NCBI RefSeq assembly: GCF_021134715.1
Contig: NC_060022.1
Location: 749,001 to 813,000, forward strand
Length of the DNA stretch: 64,000 bases
Direction of reading: 5' to 3'
From: Daphnia pulex
Lineage: Eukaryota; Arthropoda; Branchiopoda; Diplostraca; Daphniidae
Positions 30,501 through 42,600 of this stretch are shown here, piece by piece; the stretch's first letter is position 1, and every line of letters begins with the position of its first letter. The notes beneath the pieces were generated by a model that was not told the origin of the DNA, made no database searches, and worked only from the letters and a program-made list of their open reading frames with translations. The position numbers and the translations under genes were made by a program.

Positions 30501-33347
30501 TCTTAATTGTAATCAGACTTCCACGAAAAACAAGCTGCCTCTACATCCGGCCGGAATTGAAATGCAGTGGCGACTATAGAGCTGAAATCCAGATTGAGAG
30601 GATAATGTGAACTGTTATAGCTATTTTATTCGATATCTTGCGAGTCTTGTTATATAGTCGACGACCGGCAGTATAATTGGACGGCGAGGACAATGCGCCG
30701 AGCTGCTGATGTCGCTCCTCCTTGTCGGCCTTCGTTCATCCGGAGAGATCCAGCAGCACCCAAAGTGCTGCTGTCTAGTAGTGATGTGGGCGGGCAATGA
30801 AAAGAAGAATATGGATTTGTGTCTGACGATGAGCCTCTTACATTCACAGCCATTTTTGATTATTATTTAAAAAAGAAGCTCTAGTCTCTTTTCGTCACCA
30901 TTCGTGATCGACGCGTTGGGTGCGTGCGGCCGTGATGCCGACTCGTAATGTCCACTCGACCAGCGGCCGAGTTTCCAATGTTCCGCACAATAGAAAAAGC
31001 GATGCGTGAACGAATGTGTGTAAAGACGATCCCTGCATCTTCAATGCAACATTTCTCTCTCTCAATTCTCTTTCATGTCTGGTAGACTGCGTGAATAGGC
31101 GTGAACGCTGCGTTAGCCGCACGTGAGCAGACGACAAAGAATGCCGATCGAGAGGCGAAAGTTATCGACGTTTCAATCAGGTCACGGTCGGCAAAGTTTT
31201 TCGGCAGTCGAACACCCAACAAAACGGCCATTCAGACGTATAGAGGCCCCAATGGCCCCCATACGGACATGGGAAACTGTTGGCCTACTGACACCGAACA
31301 CACCCCCTCATATACAAATAAAATATAAGGCTATACCAGGTCAAATGCGTCATAAAAATCTATGGGAATACATCACGAAAGTAGCCCAAGCACAACGGTA
31401 TATATACACACCATCACGTAGGCTCTTGTATTGTCCATTCGATGAATAGACAATATAATTGCAGTCTGGATAGATATTTCCCTTTTTTCGTTTTCCAAAT
31501 TCAACGAGTGGAGAAGCGCAAGATGAAGACAATCATTTCCGATTTCTCCAACTTGAGGTTTTATTTCTTTTCTTCTATAGTCTAAAGAAGCTTCTCTCTC
31601 TCGAGTGTTCTCCAACGGTGAAAAGCTCTTTAAAAGACGACGACGATTGGATATTATCGCTCGATCGGAGGGAAAAAAAGGCCCAGGATTCCTTTATCTC
31701 TCGTCGATGTGAACAATATAAATTTCCGTCGAATAAAATTCGAAATTTATTTAACATCTCCTTTTAACTAGGAAACCTTTTTTTGTTTTGTTTTGTTTTT
31801 TGTTAGCTGGAAGAAGTCGAATTCTTGTTGTTGTTGTGGTGATTCTGACAGCTTTGTGTGTAACCAGCGGGTGGGTCCATAGCGTGACCCGAAAACTTTT
31901 TCTATGGTGATCTCCCGCGTCTCTGCTGGCCGCCTCCTACGAGGGGGCCCTGTCGTTTTCTCCTTCTTATCGTGAATGTATTATCATCATCCCGTGTGTA
32001 GTTAGTATGTATAGCATTTAAAGGGTTAGACGTGGAGAGGGCAACTCGATCCATCACCACTTTTCAACCGTTTTCAACACATTTCCGCGTTCCCCCCCGG
32101 TACCCTACCACATTAGACGGGCGCAGTTCTTCATGAAAAAGTGTGCGGCAGGGTAAAGGCACACACGAGCCCTTATATGTAAAAAAAAATTGCGTTTGCG
32201 CTGGGCGACCGCGGTCGTTGATGAATTTAATGAGAACTCACGAAACACGCACAGGGTTACCAAGCTCGCCACAGGTATAAATTTCAAAGGTTATAGGTGT
32301 ATTATTGTATATACGGTACCGGGGTAGGTTTACATTTTTACACAAACGGGCGTGTTTCCAGCCTCGCATTCCAGCTGAAACACGCATAAGGCACAAATTC
32401 GGTGGTTAGACGCATGCATTTTGAACTTTTGACGTGTGGTTGTTTGGAAACAATACGCGCAAACATTTAACATGCGGAGGGATGAATAGCCTCTTCCATC
32501 TTGTGGGTGTCAGACGGGCCGAGAATAATAAGGGGGAAATCATAATAAGTTTGGGTCAAGAATACAAATGAACCGGAAAATTCTGTCAATGGAGTATACC
32601 TGTCATATAATAGTTACCGCGGCTATTGTTCCAACATTTTCTTAACTAACATTTTAAACTTTTTTTGTTTTTTCTATTGTTGGACGTCACGGACAGAAAT
32701 GGCTATGCTGTTACCGGCTTCGTTTGGTGCCAGCCGCCGGATGAACGACAGCCACGACATCCGCAAGAATCTGCGCTTCCGCAACGCTGAGCTCGCCCAG
32801 GAGCACCCGGAAGGTTCCACCAACGAGTGAGGATACATACCTATAAACAATCAAGCCACAAAATTTAAGAAATTTTCGACACCAATGATTGCTCTTCAAT
32901 TGGACGTTGAAAATTGGCGCATACATGTTGCAATAACACTTCCGTCTTTATTCAGTTACTGCGTGACATTCGAGCTGACCAAAGTGTCCAAGGCCTGCCA
33001 CAAAGAGAAAGTGTTCAACTCTCTTACTGACGGTAATTGACTTCCGGAATAATAATATCCGGATGGAAATATCATTTTTCAAAAATTGTGTTTTGATACA
33101 TTTATTTTATTTTATTCCTTTTCGTGGTTTAGGCGGCGTCGTCTGTGTTCGATGTGAACACAAGGCTACTCGTGACTATTTGGGAGGCCGTTGCGGTGGT
33201 CACGGAGTGCCGGGTAGAATTACACGCTGGACATCGCTGACCAACGTCGAGTGCCATGGCAAATGGCTCAGACGTCCGGATGAATCTCACGAGGTTTCCA
33301 GCTCGACTTGTTCGTGCGACGAGGACGCTCTGTTAATTTTCGTTTAG
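21552..33347 (+). CDS. Somatomedin B and thrombospondin type-1 domain protein (SBSPON-like)
   Basis: Secreted matrix-type protein resembling vertebrate SBSPON (RPE-spondin). Six coding exons: 21552-21852, 24009-24119, 24237-24332, 32697-32826, 32956-33032 and 33133-33347. They total 930 nt, 309 aa, or 295 aa from the second Met at 21594. The second start gives the cleaner signal peptide (MISLQHSS, then the hydrophobic VVVLFIIFLG). Exon 1 encodes the somatomedin B domain, Cys-rich with LCCTGRDASC, CYCDHAC and DCCPDYRQTC. Exons 2-3 encode a TSP1 repeat (SEWGPWSDCDNQCGAGSQER, ending with CPP and GCQG). Exons 4-6 form the SBSPON-type C-terminal domain with further Cys pairs (NDYCVTFEL, CVRCEHKATRDY, CHGKW, STCSC). 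Phases agree at every junction. Intron 3 is 8.4 kb and hosts the transposon cluster at 24363-29757. Vertebrate SBSPON is about 264 aa. Confidence 0.85.
21853..24008 (+). other. Intron 1 of the SBSPON-like gene
   Basis: 2.2-kb intron with G, C and T homopolymer runs (for example the C run at 23459-23473) and TTC-rich tracts. No gene or element recognised inside it. Confidence 0.6.
24363..24988. mobile_element. E1: 626-bp inverted-repeat element in SBSPON-like intron 3
   Basis: Perfect inverted repeats of about 82 bp (24363-24444 and 24907-24988; 87 bp if the flanking CAATTG is counted). The ends read GAAAATTACCAGAG inward. Each arm carries a 19-base hairpin, GTGATCGCT-C-AGCGATCAC. The arms stop at CCCTAAGGGT. 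AATT lies directly outside both ends (24359-24362 and 24989-24992), which could be a 4-bp target duplication, although AATT is palindromic and may belong to the repeats. The interior of about 460 bp has no supported gene, so this is a non-autonomous element. The unbroken arms suggest a recent insertion. Confidence 0.75.
24434..24539 (+). repeat. 106-bp shared block, copy in E1
   Basis: Runs from ACCCTAAGGGTGTAGAC to CAGACTTATTTT. By eye it is identical, in inverted orientation, to 29628-29733. It sits directly inside the left arm of E1 only; the right arm of E1 lacks it. Confidence 0.85.
25155..25605. repeat. Tandem repeat, about 215-bp unit, two copies
   Basis: Two diverged copies start near 25155 and 25367. 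Shared landmarks are AACGGCCAGTGACG, CGTCAAGTGGGC, TACGGCACGAAAA, TCGGTGGTCTACCGATA and CGCGCGATTTA. It lies near the left end of E2. Confidence 0.8.
26543..27058 (+). pseudogene. Degenerate beta-1,3-galactosyltransferase (GT31) fragment inside E2
   Basis: Pieces of a GT31 Galactosyl_T domain are visible in different frames. First comes GYPIDLASCQNATTSS, then SAPGYFDKREVIRKG (the family's SAPxxxxRRxAIRxTWG region), then ESDIQKRIEQIK and HGDILQVNVIGTYFDLTRKV (family DIxxxxxxDxYxNLTxKT). Next are FNWIDSCCTWAHFVL in a shifted frame, a DDV, VNVRNLMAVF after a stop, and FIYG. The acidic DxD motif is no longer intact. There are at least two stops and frameshifts, so it cannot be functional. The end, PRG followed by GGTAAAC, looks like an exon-intron boundary, suggesting capture of genomic DNA rather than of a spliced transcript. 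Confidence 0.72.
27195..28010. repeat. Tandem repeat, about 300-325-bp unit, about three copies
   Basis: Copies begin near 27195, 27491 and 27816. Landmarks are AATCTGGGAGCTTTG, GAAGCCCGAGGCACTTCCGCT, AACGTACTTC, GCGATGGAGCGAT and GGCCCGCTATTCTACTCCGC. The third copy is shorter and more diverged. It lies directly after the galactosyltransferase fragment in E2. Confidence 0.8.
29628..29733 (-). repeat. 106-bp shared block, inverted copy in E2
   Basis: Reverse complement of 24434-24539. It sits just inside the right terminus of E2; the left terminus of E2 lacks it. Presence at one end only of each element makes it look like a defined subterminal module of the family. Confidence 0.85.
29762..32696 (+). 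other. Remainder of SBSPON-like intron 3
   Basis: Intronic sequence to the right of E2 with CT and GA runs. Short open frames are present but none has family motifs. No RNA gene seen. Confidence 0.5.
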
Positions 33348-34171
33348 GTCTCAACACAAGAGACGCAAACTATAAGGAAACGAACAAGGAAGAAGATCAA
33401 TTTTAAACAAAATCTCCTTAAATTTGTTATGCTACCACATTAATTATTTCTATTTTTTTTTCTTTGTCTTTCGAATCATTCTTTTTTTTTACCTAAAATA
33501 TTCGATCTGAGGGTGGTTTAATTAAAAAAAACGCGAATGAAACGAGCGAAAGCTAGAACAAAAAAATTAACTGTCGACCCACCCATCGAGTTTAATGCGA
33601 GTGTGAAAATACACAGAAAGGGAAATTTCCATAGAACCAATTTATTCACTTAATCTTTTGTTTGCTGTCAGCTGCCTAGTCTATAGTGGAGTCTAGCAAT
33701 TATTATGCATTGTTGACTTTCATATCGCTTAGGCTTAGCCGTCTTCTTTGAATGGTTCCTCTTAATTATCTTATCTCGAATCATTTTGAGGCTTTTATGA
33801 AGGTCGATCCTGGCCCCCTAGTGGCTGAACGTCCAACGACCAATATTTCATCATTTAATTTGGCCAATGAAATTCTTGATGATGTGATCGTTGGATGTTA
33901 TTTTTCGTACATAAAATTTTTTTTTAAATGGTAGAACAATTCAATAATCGTTATAAAAAGACAAAAAGTTTAAAAGTTTAAGTCGAGCGGTTGAAGCTTG
34001 AAGGGTAAGCAGACGACGTTCAAGACAGTGTGCCAAAACAACAAGTCGGTTTATTAGTCGTTTGGCGTTCTATTCCATAAACTGAAAAAAGTTTGCTCGA
34101 TTTTAATTTGTGTATTTCACAGAGAACTTTGATACTGTTTTTCTTCATCAAAGCGTGAAAACTATCTGAAA
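33348..34171. other. SBSPON-like 3' UTR and PPIL2 upstream region
   Basis: AT-rich. The 3' UTR has no close canonical AATAAA; an ATTAAA variant lies at about 33521. The PPIL2 promoter must lie within the last few hundred bases; no TATA box seen. Confidence 0.45.
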
Positions 34172-36397
34172 ATGGGAAAACGACAACACCAGAAAGATAA
34201 AATGCAAGTTCTAAGATATTTCAATTTGAATGATATGTTTAGTATGAAAACACTAACTAGTTTACTATCTTATATTTAGGTACTTGACAAGTACAGAGTG
34301 GAGCACATTGTATGGTGGGAAGAAGCCTGTTAATCCAAATAGTGCCAGTGCTTCATTTCGACGACTTCCATATGATCACTGTGCCTTGTCACTTCAGCTT
34401 TTTGAGAATCCTTTGTGTGACACTGAAGGAAATGTTTTCGACCTTCTTGCTATAGTTCCATACTTGAAAAAGTATAAAACTAATCCAGTAACAGGAAAAG
34501 TAAGTTTTGCTTATGGGTATTGCATGTTTGCTTCATCCGATAAACTTGAACTAGAAAGGCATGTTTATGAGAATTTAATTTTTCTAGCCATTGGAAAGCA
34601 AAGCCCTTCTGAGGTTAAATTATCATAAAAATGCTGAAGGGGCATACCATTGCCCTGTATTGTTCAAGCAGTTCACAGACAAATCCCACATTGTGGCCAT
34701 CAGAACTACTGGAAATGTGTTCTCCTATGAGGCAGTAGAGCAACTCAATCTGAAGCCCAAAAACTGGAAAGAGTTGTTAACAGATGAAACATTTGCTCGT
34801 CAAGACATTATCACTCTTCAAGACCCATCTCACCTAGAAAAGTTTAACATCGCTAAATTTTATCATGTAACGCATGACCAAAAAATCGAAAATGAAGGTA
34901 ATTTGTTGTCTTATTGATTATAGACTTAACAACGCCAATTGATTTGCTTTCATAAATATGATTCTCTCTACTAGAATTAATAAGGGCCAAAACCGATCCT
35001 GCAGCCCGTCTCAAATACATCAATGCAGAAACGAAGGGAGTTTTGGCAGAATTAGAACAGGAATACAAGGCACCTGAAGAGACTGTAACTGTAAAAGCAG
35101 TAGCTGATTCCATTAATGCGGTAATTTGATTCAGTTAAAGTTTTAAATTTATCCCTTTTATTTATTATTATTTTCGTTTTTATAACTTGTTTATAAAACA
35201 AAAAAAAACTATCAGGCTCATTATTCCACCGGGGCTGTCGCTGCTGGTTTTACTTCTACGGTGATGGCACCAGAAACTAAGCATGAACCAGCAATTCTCG
35301 ATGAAAGTATCGTTCGATATCAGCGCATTAAGAAAAAAGGTTAAAGTAGTTTCTTGTAATGAATTCTTCACAAACCATCTAAATTTGTTTTTATTTCATC
35401 AATTTAATTTCTTAGGTTATGTTAGACTAGTTACAAATGTCGGGCCTCTTAATTTAGAGTTACATTGTGAAATGGTACCTAAAACGTGTGAAAATTTCGT
35501 CAACCTGTGCAAAAAAGGCTACTACAACAACACCAAGTTTCATCGGTCTATCAAGCATTTCATGGTACTGTAGATCTCAACGTGATCACGGGCTGTTACA
35601 GAGATTTCCTAACAAAAATTTTCCAGATTCAAGGTGGCGATCCCACTGGAACTGGTACCGGAGGAGAGTCTTGCTGGGGAGGATCATTTGAAGATGAATT
35701 TAAGCCGAATCTATCCCACACCGGTCGGGGTATTTTATCGATGGCGAACTCGGGAACCAACACTAATAAATCTCAGTTGTACGTTTAAATTATCTAGTTC
35801 TATGCATACATTACGCATCAATTTGATTATTACTCTTTCAGTTTTATCACCTATCGCTCGTGTAAACATCTGGACGGAAAGCACACAATATTCGGTCGTG
35901 TCGTGGGTGGAATGGAAACTTTGAGCGCTATGGAACGAATTGGTACTGACAATAAAGATCGACCCGTAGAAGAGATTATTATTGAGTCGTCACAGATATT
36001 TACAGACCCATATGCCGAAGTAGACGAAAAGGTTGCCGAGAAAATCAATTCAACCTTAGAAGCAAAATTTACTTTTGTTTTTACATTTTAGTTGGTGATT
36101 GAGAGAGCCGCAGCGCTAGAAGAAGCTGAGAGACAGTTGAAGGAAGCAAAGGCTTCCATCCCTAAAGCCCAGCTTAAGGTTTTCAAACAATCTGGTGTAG
36201 GAAAATACATCAACCCTAAAGCTTTCACCAACAAGTATATCTTTAATTTTCTATTAAATAAAATAGTTTCATTGCAGCTTATTATTATTTTTTTTTATAG
36301 ACCAGCTGATTCGGCTGGAGAAGAATCCGGCAGTTCTCAACATAAAAAAGCTAAAACATCTGCTAACTATTCATTTGGTAATTTCAGTAATTGGTGA
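34172..36397 (+). CDS. Ppil2: PPIL2, U-box cyclophilin (peptidyl-prolyl isomerase-like 2)
   Basis: Nuclear, spliceosome-associated cyclophilin with a divergent U-box. Ten exons: 34172-34203, 34280-34499, 34588-34897, 34975-35120, 35216-35339, 35416-35564, 35627-35778, 35842-36031, 36092-36234 and 36301-36397. They total 520 aa, the same length as the human protein. Seen: N-terminus [19 protein letters not shown]-box region about 35-110 ([33 protein letters not shown]); [16 protein letters not shown]; cyclophilin domain from about 280 ([65 protein letters not shown]); C-terminus [10 protein letters not shown] to SFGNFSNW. The catalytic Arg in FHRS is kept. The residue matching cyclophilin A Trp121 is His (CKHLDGKH). 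Intron 1 uses a GC donor. The end of exon 8 (36031) was chosen by alignment; 36019 also keeps frame. PPIL2 lies 234 bp upstream of GCN1. Confidence 0.95.
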
Positions 36398-36448
36398 CCT
36401 TCCCGGATATTGGATTATTCTTTGCTTACTTGTGGCTGATTTTTTAAA

Positions 36449-36454
36449 AATAAA
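36449..36454 (+). other. PPIL2 polyadenylation signal
   Basis: AATAAA 52 nt after the PPIL2 stop, within the 234-bp gap to the GCN1 start. It fixes the PPIL2 3' end upstream of the GCN1 promoter. Confidence 0.65.
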
Positions 36455-36631
36455 CTCTTTCTCGAACACTTGTTCTTATCAAATTGTATGTCATTTTTTT
36501 TACTCAATAATTCTGTAGCAATTAAAAATAAAAATCGAAAAAGGGGAAGGAAGGGTTCACAATTTTACTGACTTTTTTTTATATGCGACGGCAACGCAGC
36601 ATTGTCCTCTCGTCTGCCAAAACGACACACG

Positions 36632-39600
36632 ATGGATGACAAACCGGTAAGCAAACCACATTTATGATAAATAATAATTTGTTAAATTACGCGTTCAATA
36701 ATCAATGTCTTTTGGTGATTTGTTTTCTAGTTAGCGAAAGCGCTGAAAGATTTACCCTTGAGGGTACAATCAGCCAGCTATCTCGAACGTTTTCAAGTAT
36801 TTAAAGCACTAAACGATGCCTTCTCGGACACGACTTCTGGTAAATAAATAACTCTTTTACCGAGATATCTAAAGCTAGACTTGAGTAAATTGCTCTTTTA
36901 ACAATCCAATACAATTGTTCTGCTGTCAGATTCCTTCCCAAGTGGCATTCTTTAGAGGAAATTTTAAAACATGTTTACGAGTTCTCGAGATGTAGTCCAT
37001 AAAGCAGTTTTTTGCCAAAATGTTTCGGTTATTAATCTGGTAATACATTTGTTTTCTTGGGTTATTTTTAGATGTCAGTGAGGGTGTTATTAAAGGAGTG
37101 TGTAGAGTTTTGGTCTTTACACTACCAAGATACCACAAGAGTTCCTCAAGAAAATTGGTTCAAGATTTCTTGCTTGTTCTACTAAAGCACCACAATGCAC
37201 CAACAGTACAACATCTTTCCGCCACTTTGGCTGCATATTCTACAGCCTACAGGAATGTTGCGTCATCGTAAGTAGCAAACATTGAAATTATTTGTATTAC
37301 CTTGTTTATTGAATTTTTTCTGTTTAGGGAAACACTGGCAAAAGAACTGCTTGCTGCTTTTGACTGGTCAAGTAAATTGCTGGTCCATGGATTCAAAGAT
37401 GCCTCAAATTGTACAGGTGTTGCTTTCCAAAAGTTAGTTGAAGCCCAATCTTGTTTGTACACCAGTATTTTGGCTTCAAAATCCAAGAAGATGTCTGAAA
37501 AAGCAAATCACAGGTGTGAATTAAAAGACTGTTTGAGAAATCTAAAAATTATAGTGAATGGATTCTTTTTCTTTAGACTGGTGCAAGGATGGAAACAAAT
37601 TCCTGGATCAGAAGCCCAATATTGGGCAGCTTTGTGTGAACTTGAGACGTCTTTCCAGTCTTTGGTGTTCAGCTGTGCTCTTCTGACCTTCGTTCAAGCT
37701 AACAAGAATGCTGAGCTATTGCAATCAATGAGACGCTCGTTGTTGGATTCCTTCATCAAGATCGCCATCACCACTAAAGTTAAGCCAGATGTCTACTTTG
37801 TGGAGCAGTGCAAGCCGTTTTTGAAACTACTTACACACGAAGATTTCAAAAGTCTACTTCTTCCTGCTTTGCTGAAAGGCATGCTTCGTAGCCCGGAAAT
37901 TATCCTAGGATGCGTCGGCCAAGTGCTTGCCTCCGTCTCTATTGATTTGAGCGCATATGCCGCTGATTTGGCCAAACCTATAGTCACTTGCCTTCACTCC
38001 AAAGAGGACATTACCCGAGCGGAAGCATCAATTGCCACCGAGGCCTTGGCCAAGCAATGCAGCGAGGCAGCAGCGGTTCGCGGACTCTTAAATCTTTACT
38101 TTGGCGTCCTGCAGGGTTCCGAGGGAAAGTTGACCCTTGCCTCGCACAAGATCTCCATCCTCGAAGGGATCGGCCACTTGAGCAAACACTGTGCCACCGG
38201 CGCCAGCACTCACCAATTGAGCTGCGACGCTGCAGAACACTTTGTTAAAATTCTGGACACGGAAGTTCACGAAGGGACCTTAACTCAAGCTCTTTCGGCT
38301 CTTTTGCTATGGACGAATCGTTTCGCAGCCACAATCCCAAAGTCGCTGATGGAAATGTTCAAGAAAGGAATGGGATTGAAGACGTCAACACCTGGAATCA
38401 GAACGGGATACATACGTTGCATGGCAGCATCTTTGCACGGGGAAAGCTTGCCTCAAGGCATTGAATTGATTCCTGTTCTCTTGAAATCATTGGAACGAGC
38501 AACTGCTCAGCCAACGCAAGCAGCTATCGTCTCGGAGGGTCTGACTGCCGCTACTTTGTTGCTACGATGCGCCAATTTAGATGTGAAGGTAAATCAAATA
38601 ATTCATAATTTATTTATTAAATTATTTTTATTCAAATTTATTTATAAATCAATAAATATTTATCATAATTCATTTGAATTAAAATGCAGTTCTAATGTTG
38701 ACGCTTAATTATTTCAGGCGGAAACTCAGTGCGGTCCTTTATGGAGCATTCTTTCAGATGGGGACAAATTATTATTTGTTAATGAGAAAATGTTATCCTC
38801 GTTCAGCGAAGAGATATGGCACGAAGTGGTCTTACTCTGCGAATCGCTCTTCGTCAACCACGAACAACGGATCGGTGATAAAACGGCGCCTTACTACCGT
38901 GCGATGGTTCTCGCACTTACTCGACCAAATTTCTCCCTTCGTACTCGAGCTGCTGCCGCTGTCAAGAAGATTTTTCATCCCACCAGCGGGTCCAGCATCG
39001 ATCGTTCTCTAGCCTTAGTTGCAGAGTTTACCAACTATTTGCACACCGTGAAAGTTACCAGCGGTATTCGAAATCGTGAGGAAGGCGAGTCGGCTGGAGG
39101 AGTTCTTTCTGCCTCGCTGACCGAGACGGACGCCAATTCGCTGATTTTCTGCCTGCAGACAATCACCACCGTGAAGGGGCTATCCCAAGACAAGTACAAT
39201 CGATTGGCTGTAGCCTGTTTCAAAGCCGCTCACCACCCGGCCATCGCCGCTATTCAGCCCCTTTGCTGGTACTACATCGTCAAGCATTTTGGTCAGGTCC
39301 CCAAAACCCTCGTGACCCGGTGTTATGCACAGCTGAAGGAAGAATTGATCAAAAATCACAAGCCGGGAGCTTGGCCGGAAGCATCCCTTTCTGGACTCAT
39401 GAAATTAGCTCCCGAAGAGACAATCAAGGACGTGCTAGACGCAGTCAGCGCCACCCTGGGCCAAGAAGAATTGCTCAAAGTGACGCGCGACGATTACTTC
39501 ACTTTTTTAACGAGAGAAGGCGAACTGTACGACAGGAGCGTCCTGGAAAACGCGAAAGAGGAAGCCGCTCGGAATATCAAGCGAGAATCAAAAGCCTATT

Positions 39601-42600
39601 CGTACAAAGAGCAAATGGAAGAGCTGCAGCTCATCCGGGAACTGGAAGAGAAACGGATACGAGAGGGTAAAAAGAAGGGGCCCGAAATGTCGCCCAAACA
39701 GAAGGAGGCCATTCGCGTCCAGTTGGAGAAGGAGAGCGCCATCAGAAGCAAAGTTGCGGCCTTGGATGTCGTCGTCCGACAGGTGTGTTCCATGCTGAAA
39801 TCGGCCATCGACAACGTGCCCAGTGTGCTGTCGAATCAGCTGACGCAGCTCGTTCCCTGGATGATGCGAGCCATGAGCTCTCCCGTAGCAGCTCCACTGC
39901 TGACACCACTCTGGGTCGACTTGAGGAAATCCGTCTTTGAACCCGACATGGAACTATTAGCCAAGAGCATTGCCAACGTCACTCTACGCCTCTCCAAGCC
40001 CATGTGCGATCTGGATCCGGCCTGGGAAACTGAATCGATTGACGATGCCTCGCGACGAGTTCTCAAGCAGGTCATTCGTGCCTCCGCTACTCCGCTGAAC
40101 GCCTCTACATTCACCTACACGTTTCCATTTGTACGCGGGACGTTGAAACTTCTCGGATCCAAGGAGGAAGCTTTGGCTGTCCAGGGCATCCAGTTGATTG
40201 AGCGACATGCTGGTCTGAGATCGGTCGGCAAGCACGGCCAATCTTATCCGCAAAACAATCCCCGCCTACTTCCACTGAAGGAGATGATGGAGCTGCTGAT
40301 TCATTTGATTGGAACCACTTCCGGCAGAGAACAACAGACAGCCTATGCGGCATTGCTGGAAGTAGCAGCGGCCGCCACTGGGAAAGCCGGTTGTGCCGTG
40401 GCCACCGACGAGGAACTCAATTGTCTGCTGGATAGTCTGGAGAGTAGCGTAGACTCTGTCCGAGACGCCTGTCTTCACAGCTTGAGCGTCTTGCTGCCCG
40501 TCCTGACACGTAATCGAGTCAAAACGTTCACCAATCATCTGAACCACAGACTGTGGGTGGCGAAATTCGACGTGGTTCCCGAGATTCGCGAGAAGGGCGA
40601 ACAACTCTGGGCCGCTGCTCAGCTACAGCCGGTCAAAAACATGTTCGAGCTGGTGCTGCAAGATGTCACTCACATGGTGGAACCCATCAGGGCGGCCGGA
40701 GCTGAGGCCCTCGCTTCTGCTTTGCAACTCAATGCGGCCGAAGTTGACCCGACCGCCAAGCGCCTCATCAAATTGTACGGCGACAGATTGGATTTGACAC
40801 CGGCCGTCTTGGACAACTTTGGTCGCGAACTACAGCCGCCGATCGATGTTTGGGAGCCTCGAGCTGGCATCGGCTTGGCTCTCTACAGACTTGTACCGTT
40901 GATGGAGGAAGTCACTGTTGTCCGTTTGGCGTCATTCTTTGTGCCCAAAGGACTGGGCGACCGCGAAGACAGCGTCAAGAAGAACATGCTGAACGCTGCT
41001 GTCGCCATGGTGGACCAACACGGCAAGGAGACCATCACCAAACTGCTCCCAGTCTTTGAGAAATTCATGGATGTTGCCCCCAAGTCTGGCAGTTTCGACT
41101 CTGTTCGCCAGTCGGTCGTCATTCTGATGGGCTCATTGGCCCGCCATTTGGAGAAGGAAGATTCCCGTGTTAAGCCCATCATTTACAAATTGGTGGACGC
41201 TTTGTCGACGCCGTCGCAGCCCGTCCAAGAGGCCGTGGCCAACTGTCTGCCGCCATTGGTTCCGGCCATTAAAGATGAAGTCGCTCCTTTGGTGCAACGT
41301 CTGCTCCAGAAACTGCTGTCGTCCAACAACTACGGCGATCGTAAAGGAGCCGCCTATGGCATTGCCGGCATCGTCAAGGGCCTGGGCATTTTATCGTTGA
41401 AACAACTGGACATTATGACCAGCCTGACGGACGCTATTCAGAACAAGAAGAATGCACGACATCGCGAAGGAGCTCTCTTTGCTTTTGAGCAGCTTTGCTC
41501 CATGCTGGGCCGTCTGTTCGAGCCTTATGTCGTCCACGTTCTGCCACATTTGCTACTTTGTTTCGGCGATGGAGACAAATTTGTCCGCGAAGCGGCCGAT
41601 GACACGGCCAAGGCTGTCATGAGCAAATTGAGCGCTCACGGAGTCAAGTTGGTGTTGCCCTCGTTACTCGCTGCTCTGGAACAAGATTCGTGGAGGACCA
41701 AAACGGGATCGGTTGAACTCCTCGGCGCCATGGCTTATTGCGCTCCTCGGCAACTCTCTTCTTGCCTTCCTGGTATCGTCCCCAAGCTCATCGAGGTTTT
41801 GGGTGACAGTCACGTCAAAGTCCAGGCAGCCGGAGCTCAGGCCCTTCAGATTATTGGCTCAGTTATCCGAAACCCCGAAATTCAAGCCATTGTGCCTGTT
41901 CTGTTGGAGGCGCTTCAAGATCCTGCCAAAAAGACGTCGTCTTGTCTGGCCACTCTACTGGAAACCAAATTCGTCCACTTTATCGACGCCCCTTCGTTGG
42001 CTCTCATCATGCCCGTCGTTCAACGCGCCTTCCAGGACCGCTCGACCGAAACGCGTAAAATGGCAGCGCAGATTATCGGCAACATGTGAGTTCATTTATC
42101 GATTGTTATCTCATTTGGTTTTGTTTTGTAACGAGGAGATAATTTGTACCCAACAATTCTATTCAGGTACTCGTTGACGGATCAAAAGGATTTGAGCCCG
42201 TATTTGTCTACCATTATCCCTGGATTGAAAGCTTCTCTGTTGGATCCTGTCCCGGACGTGCGAAGCGTTTCCGCCCGCGCTCTGGGCGCCATGGTACGTG
42301 GAATGGGTGAAGCTTCGTTTGACGATCTTCTGCCCTGGTTGATGCAAACTCTGACATCCGAGTCGTCGTCGGTGGATCGATCTGGCGCCGCTCAGGGATT
42401 GTCGGAAGTGGTGGGTGGCCTGGGCGTCGACAAACTTCACAAACTGATGCCCGAGATTATCGCCACCGCCGAACGCCAGGATATTGCCCCTCATGTCAAG
42501 GTGAGCGTCGATTCGATACGAGCCTCGAATCTTTTTTTTTTTCTTCTTTTGTTTCCGAATTCTTCACAGGGTCAGGTGGCCAACGTGGTCGGGGTGGTAA

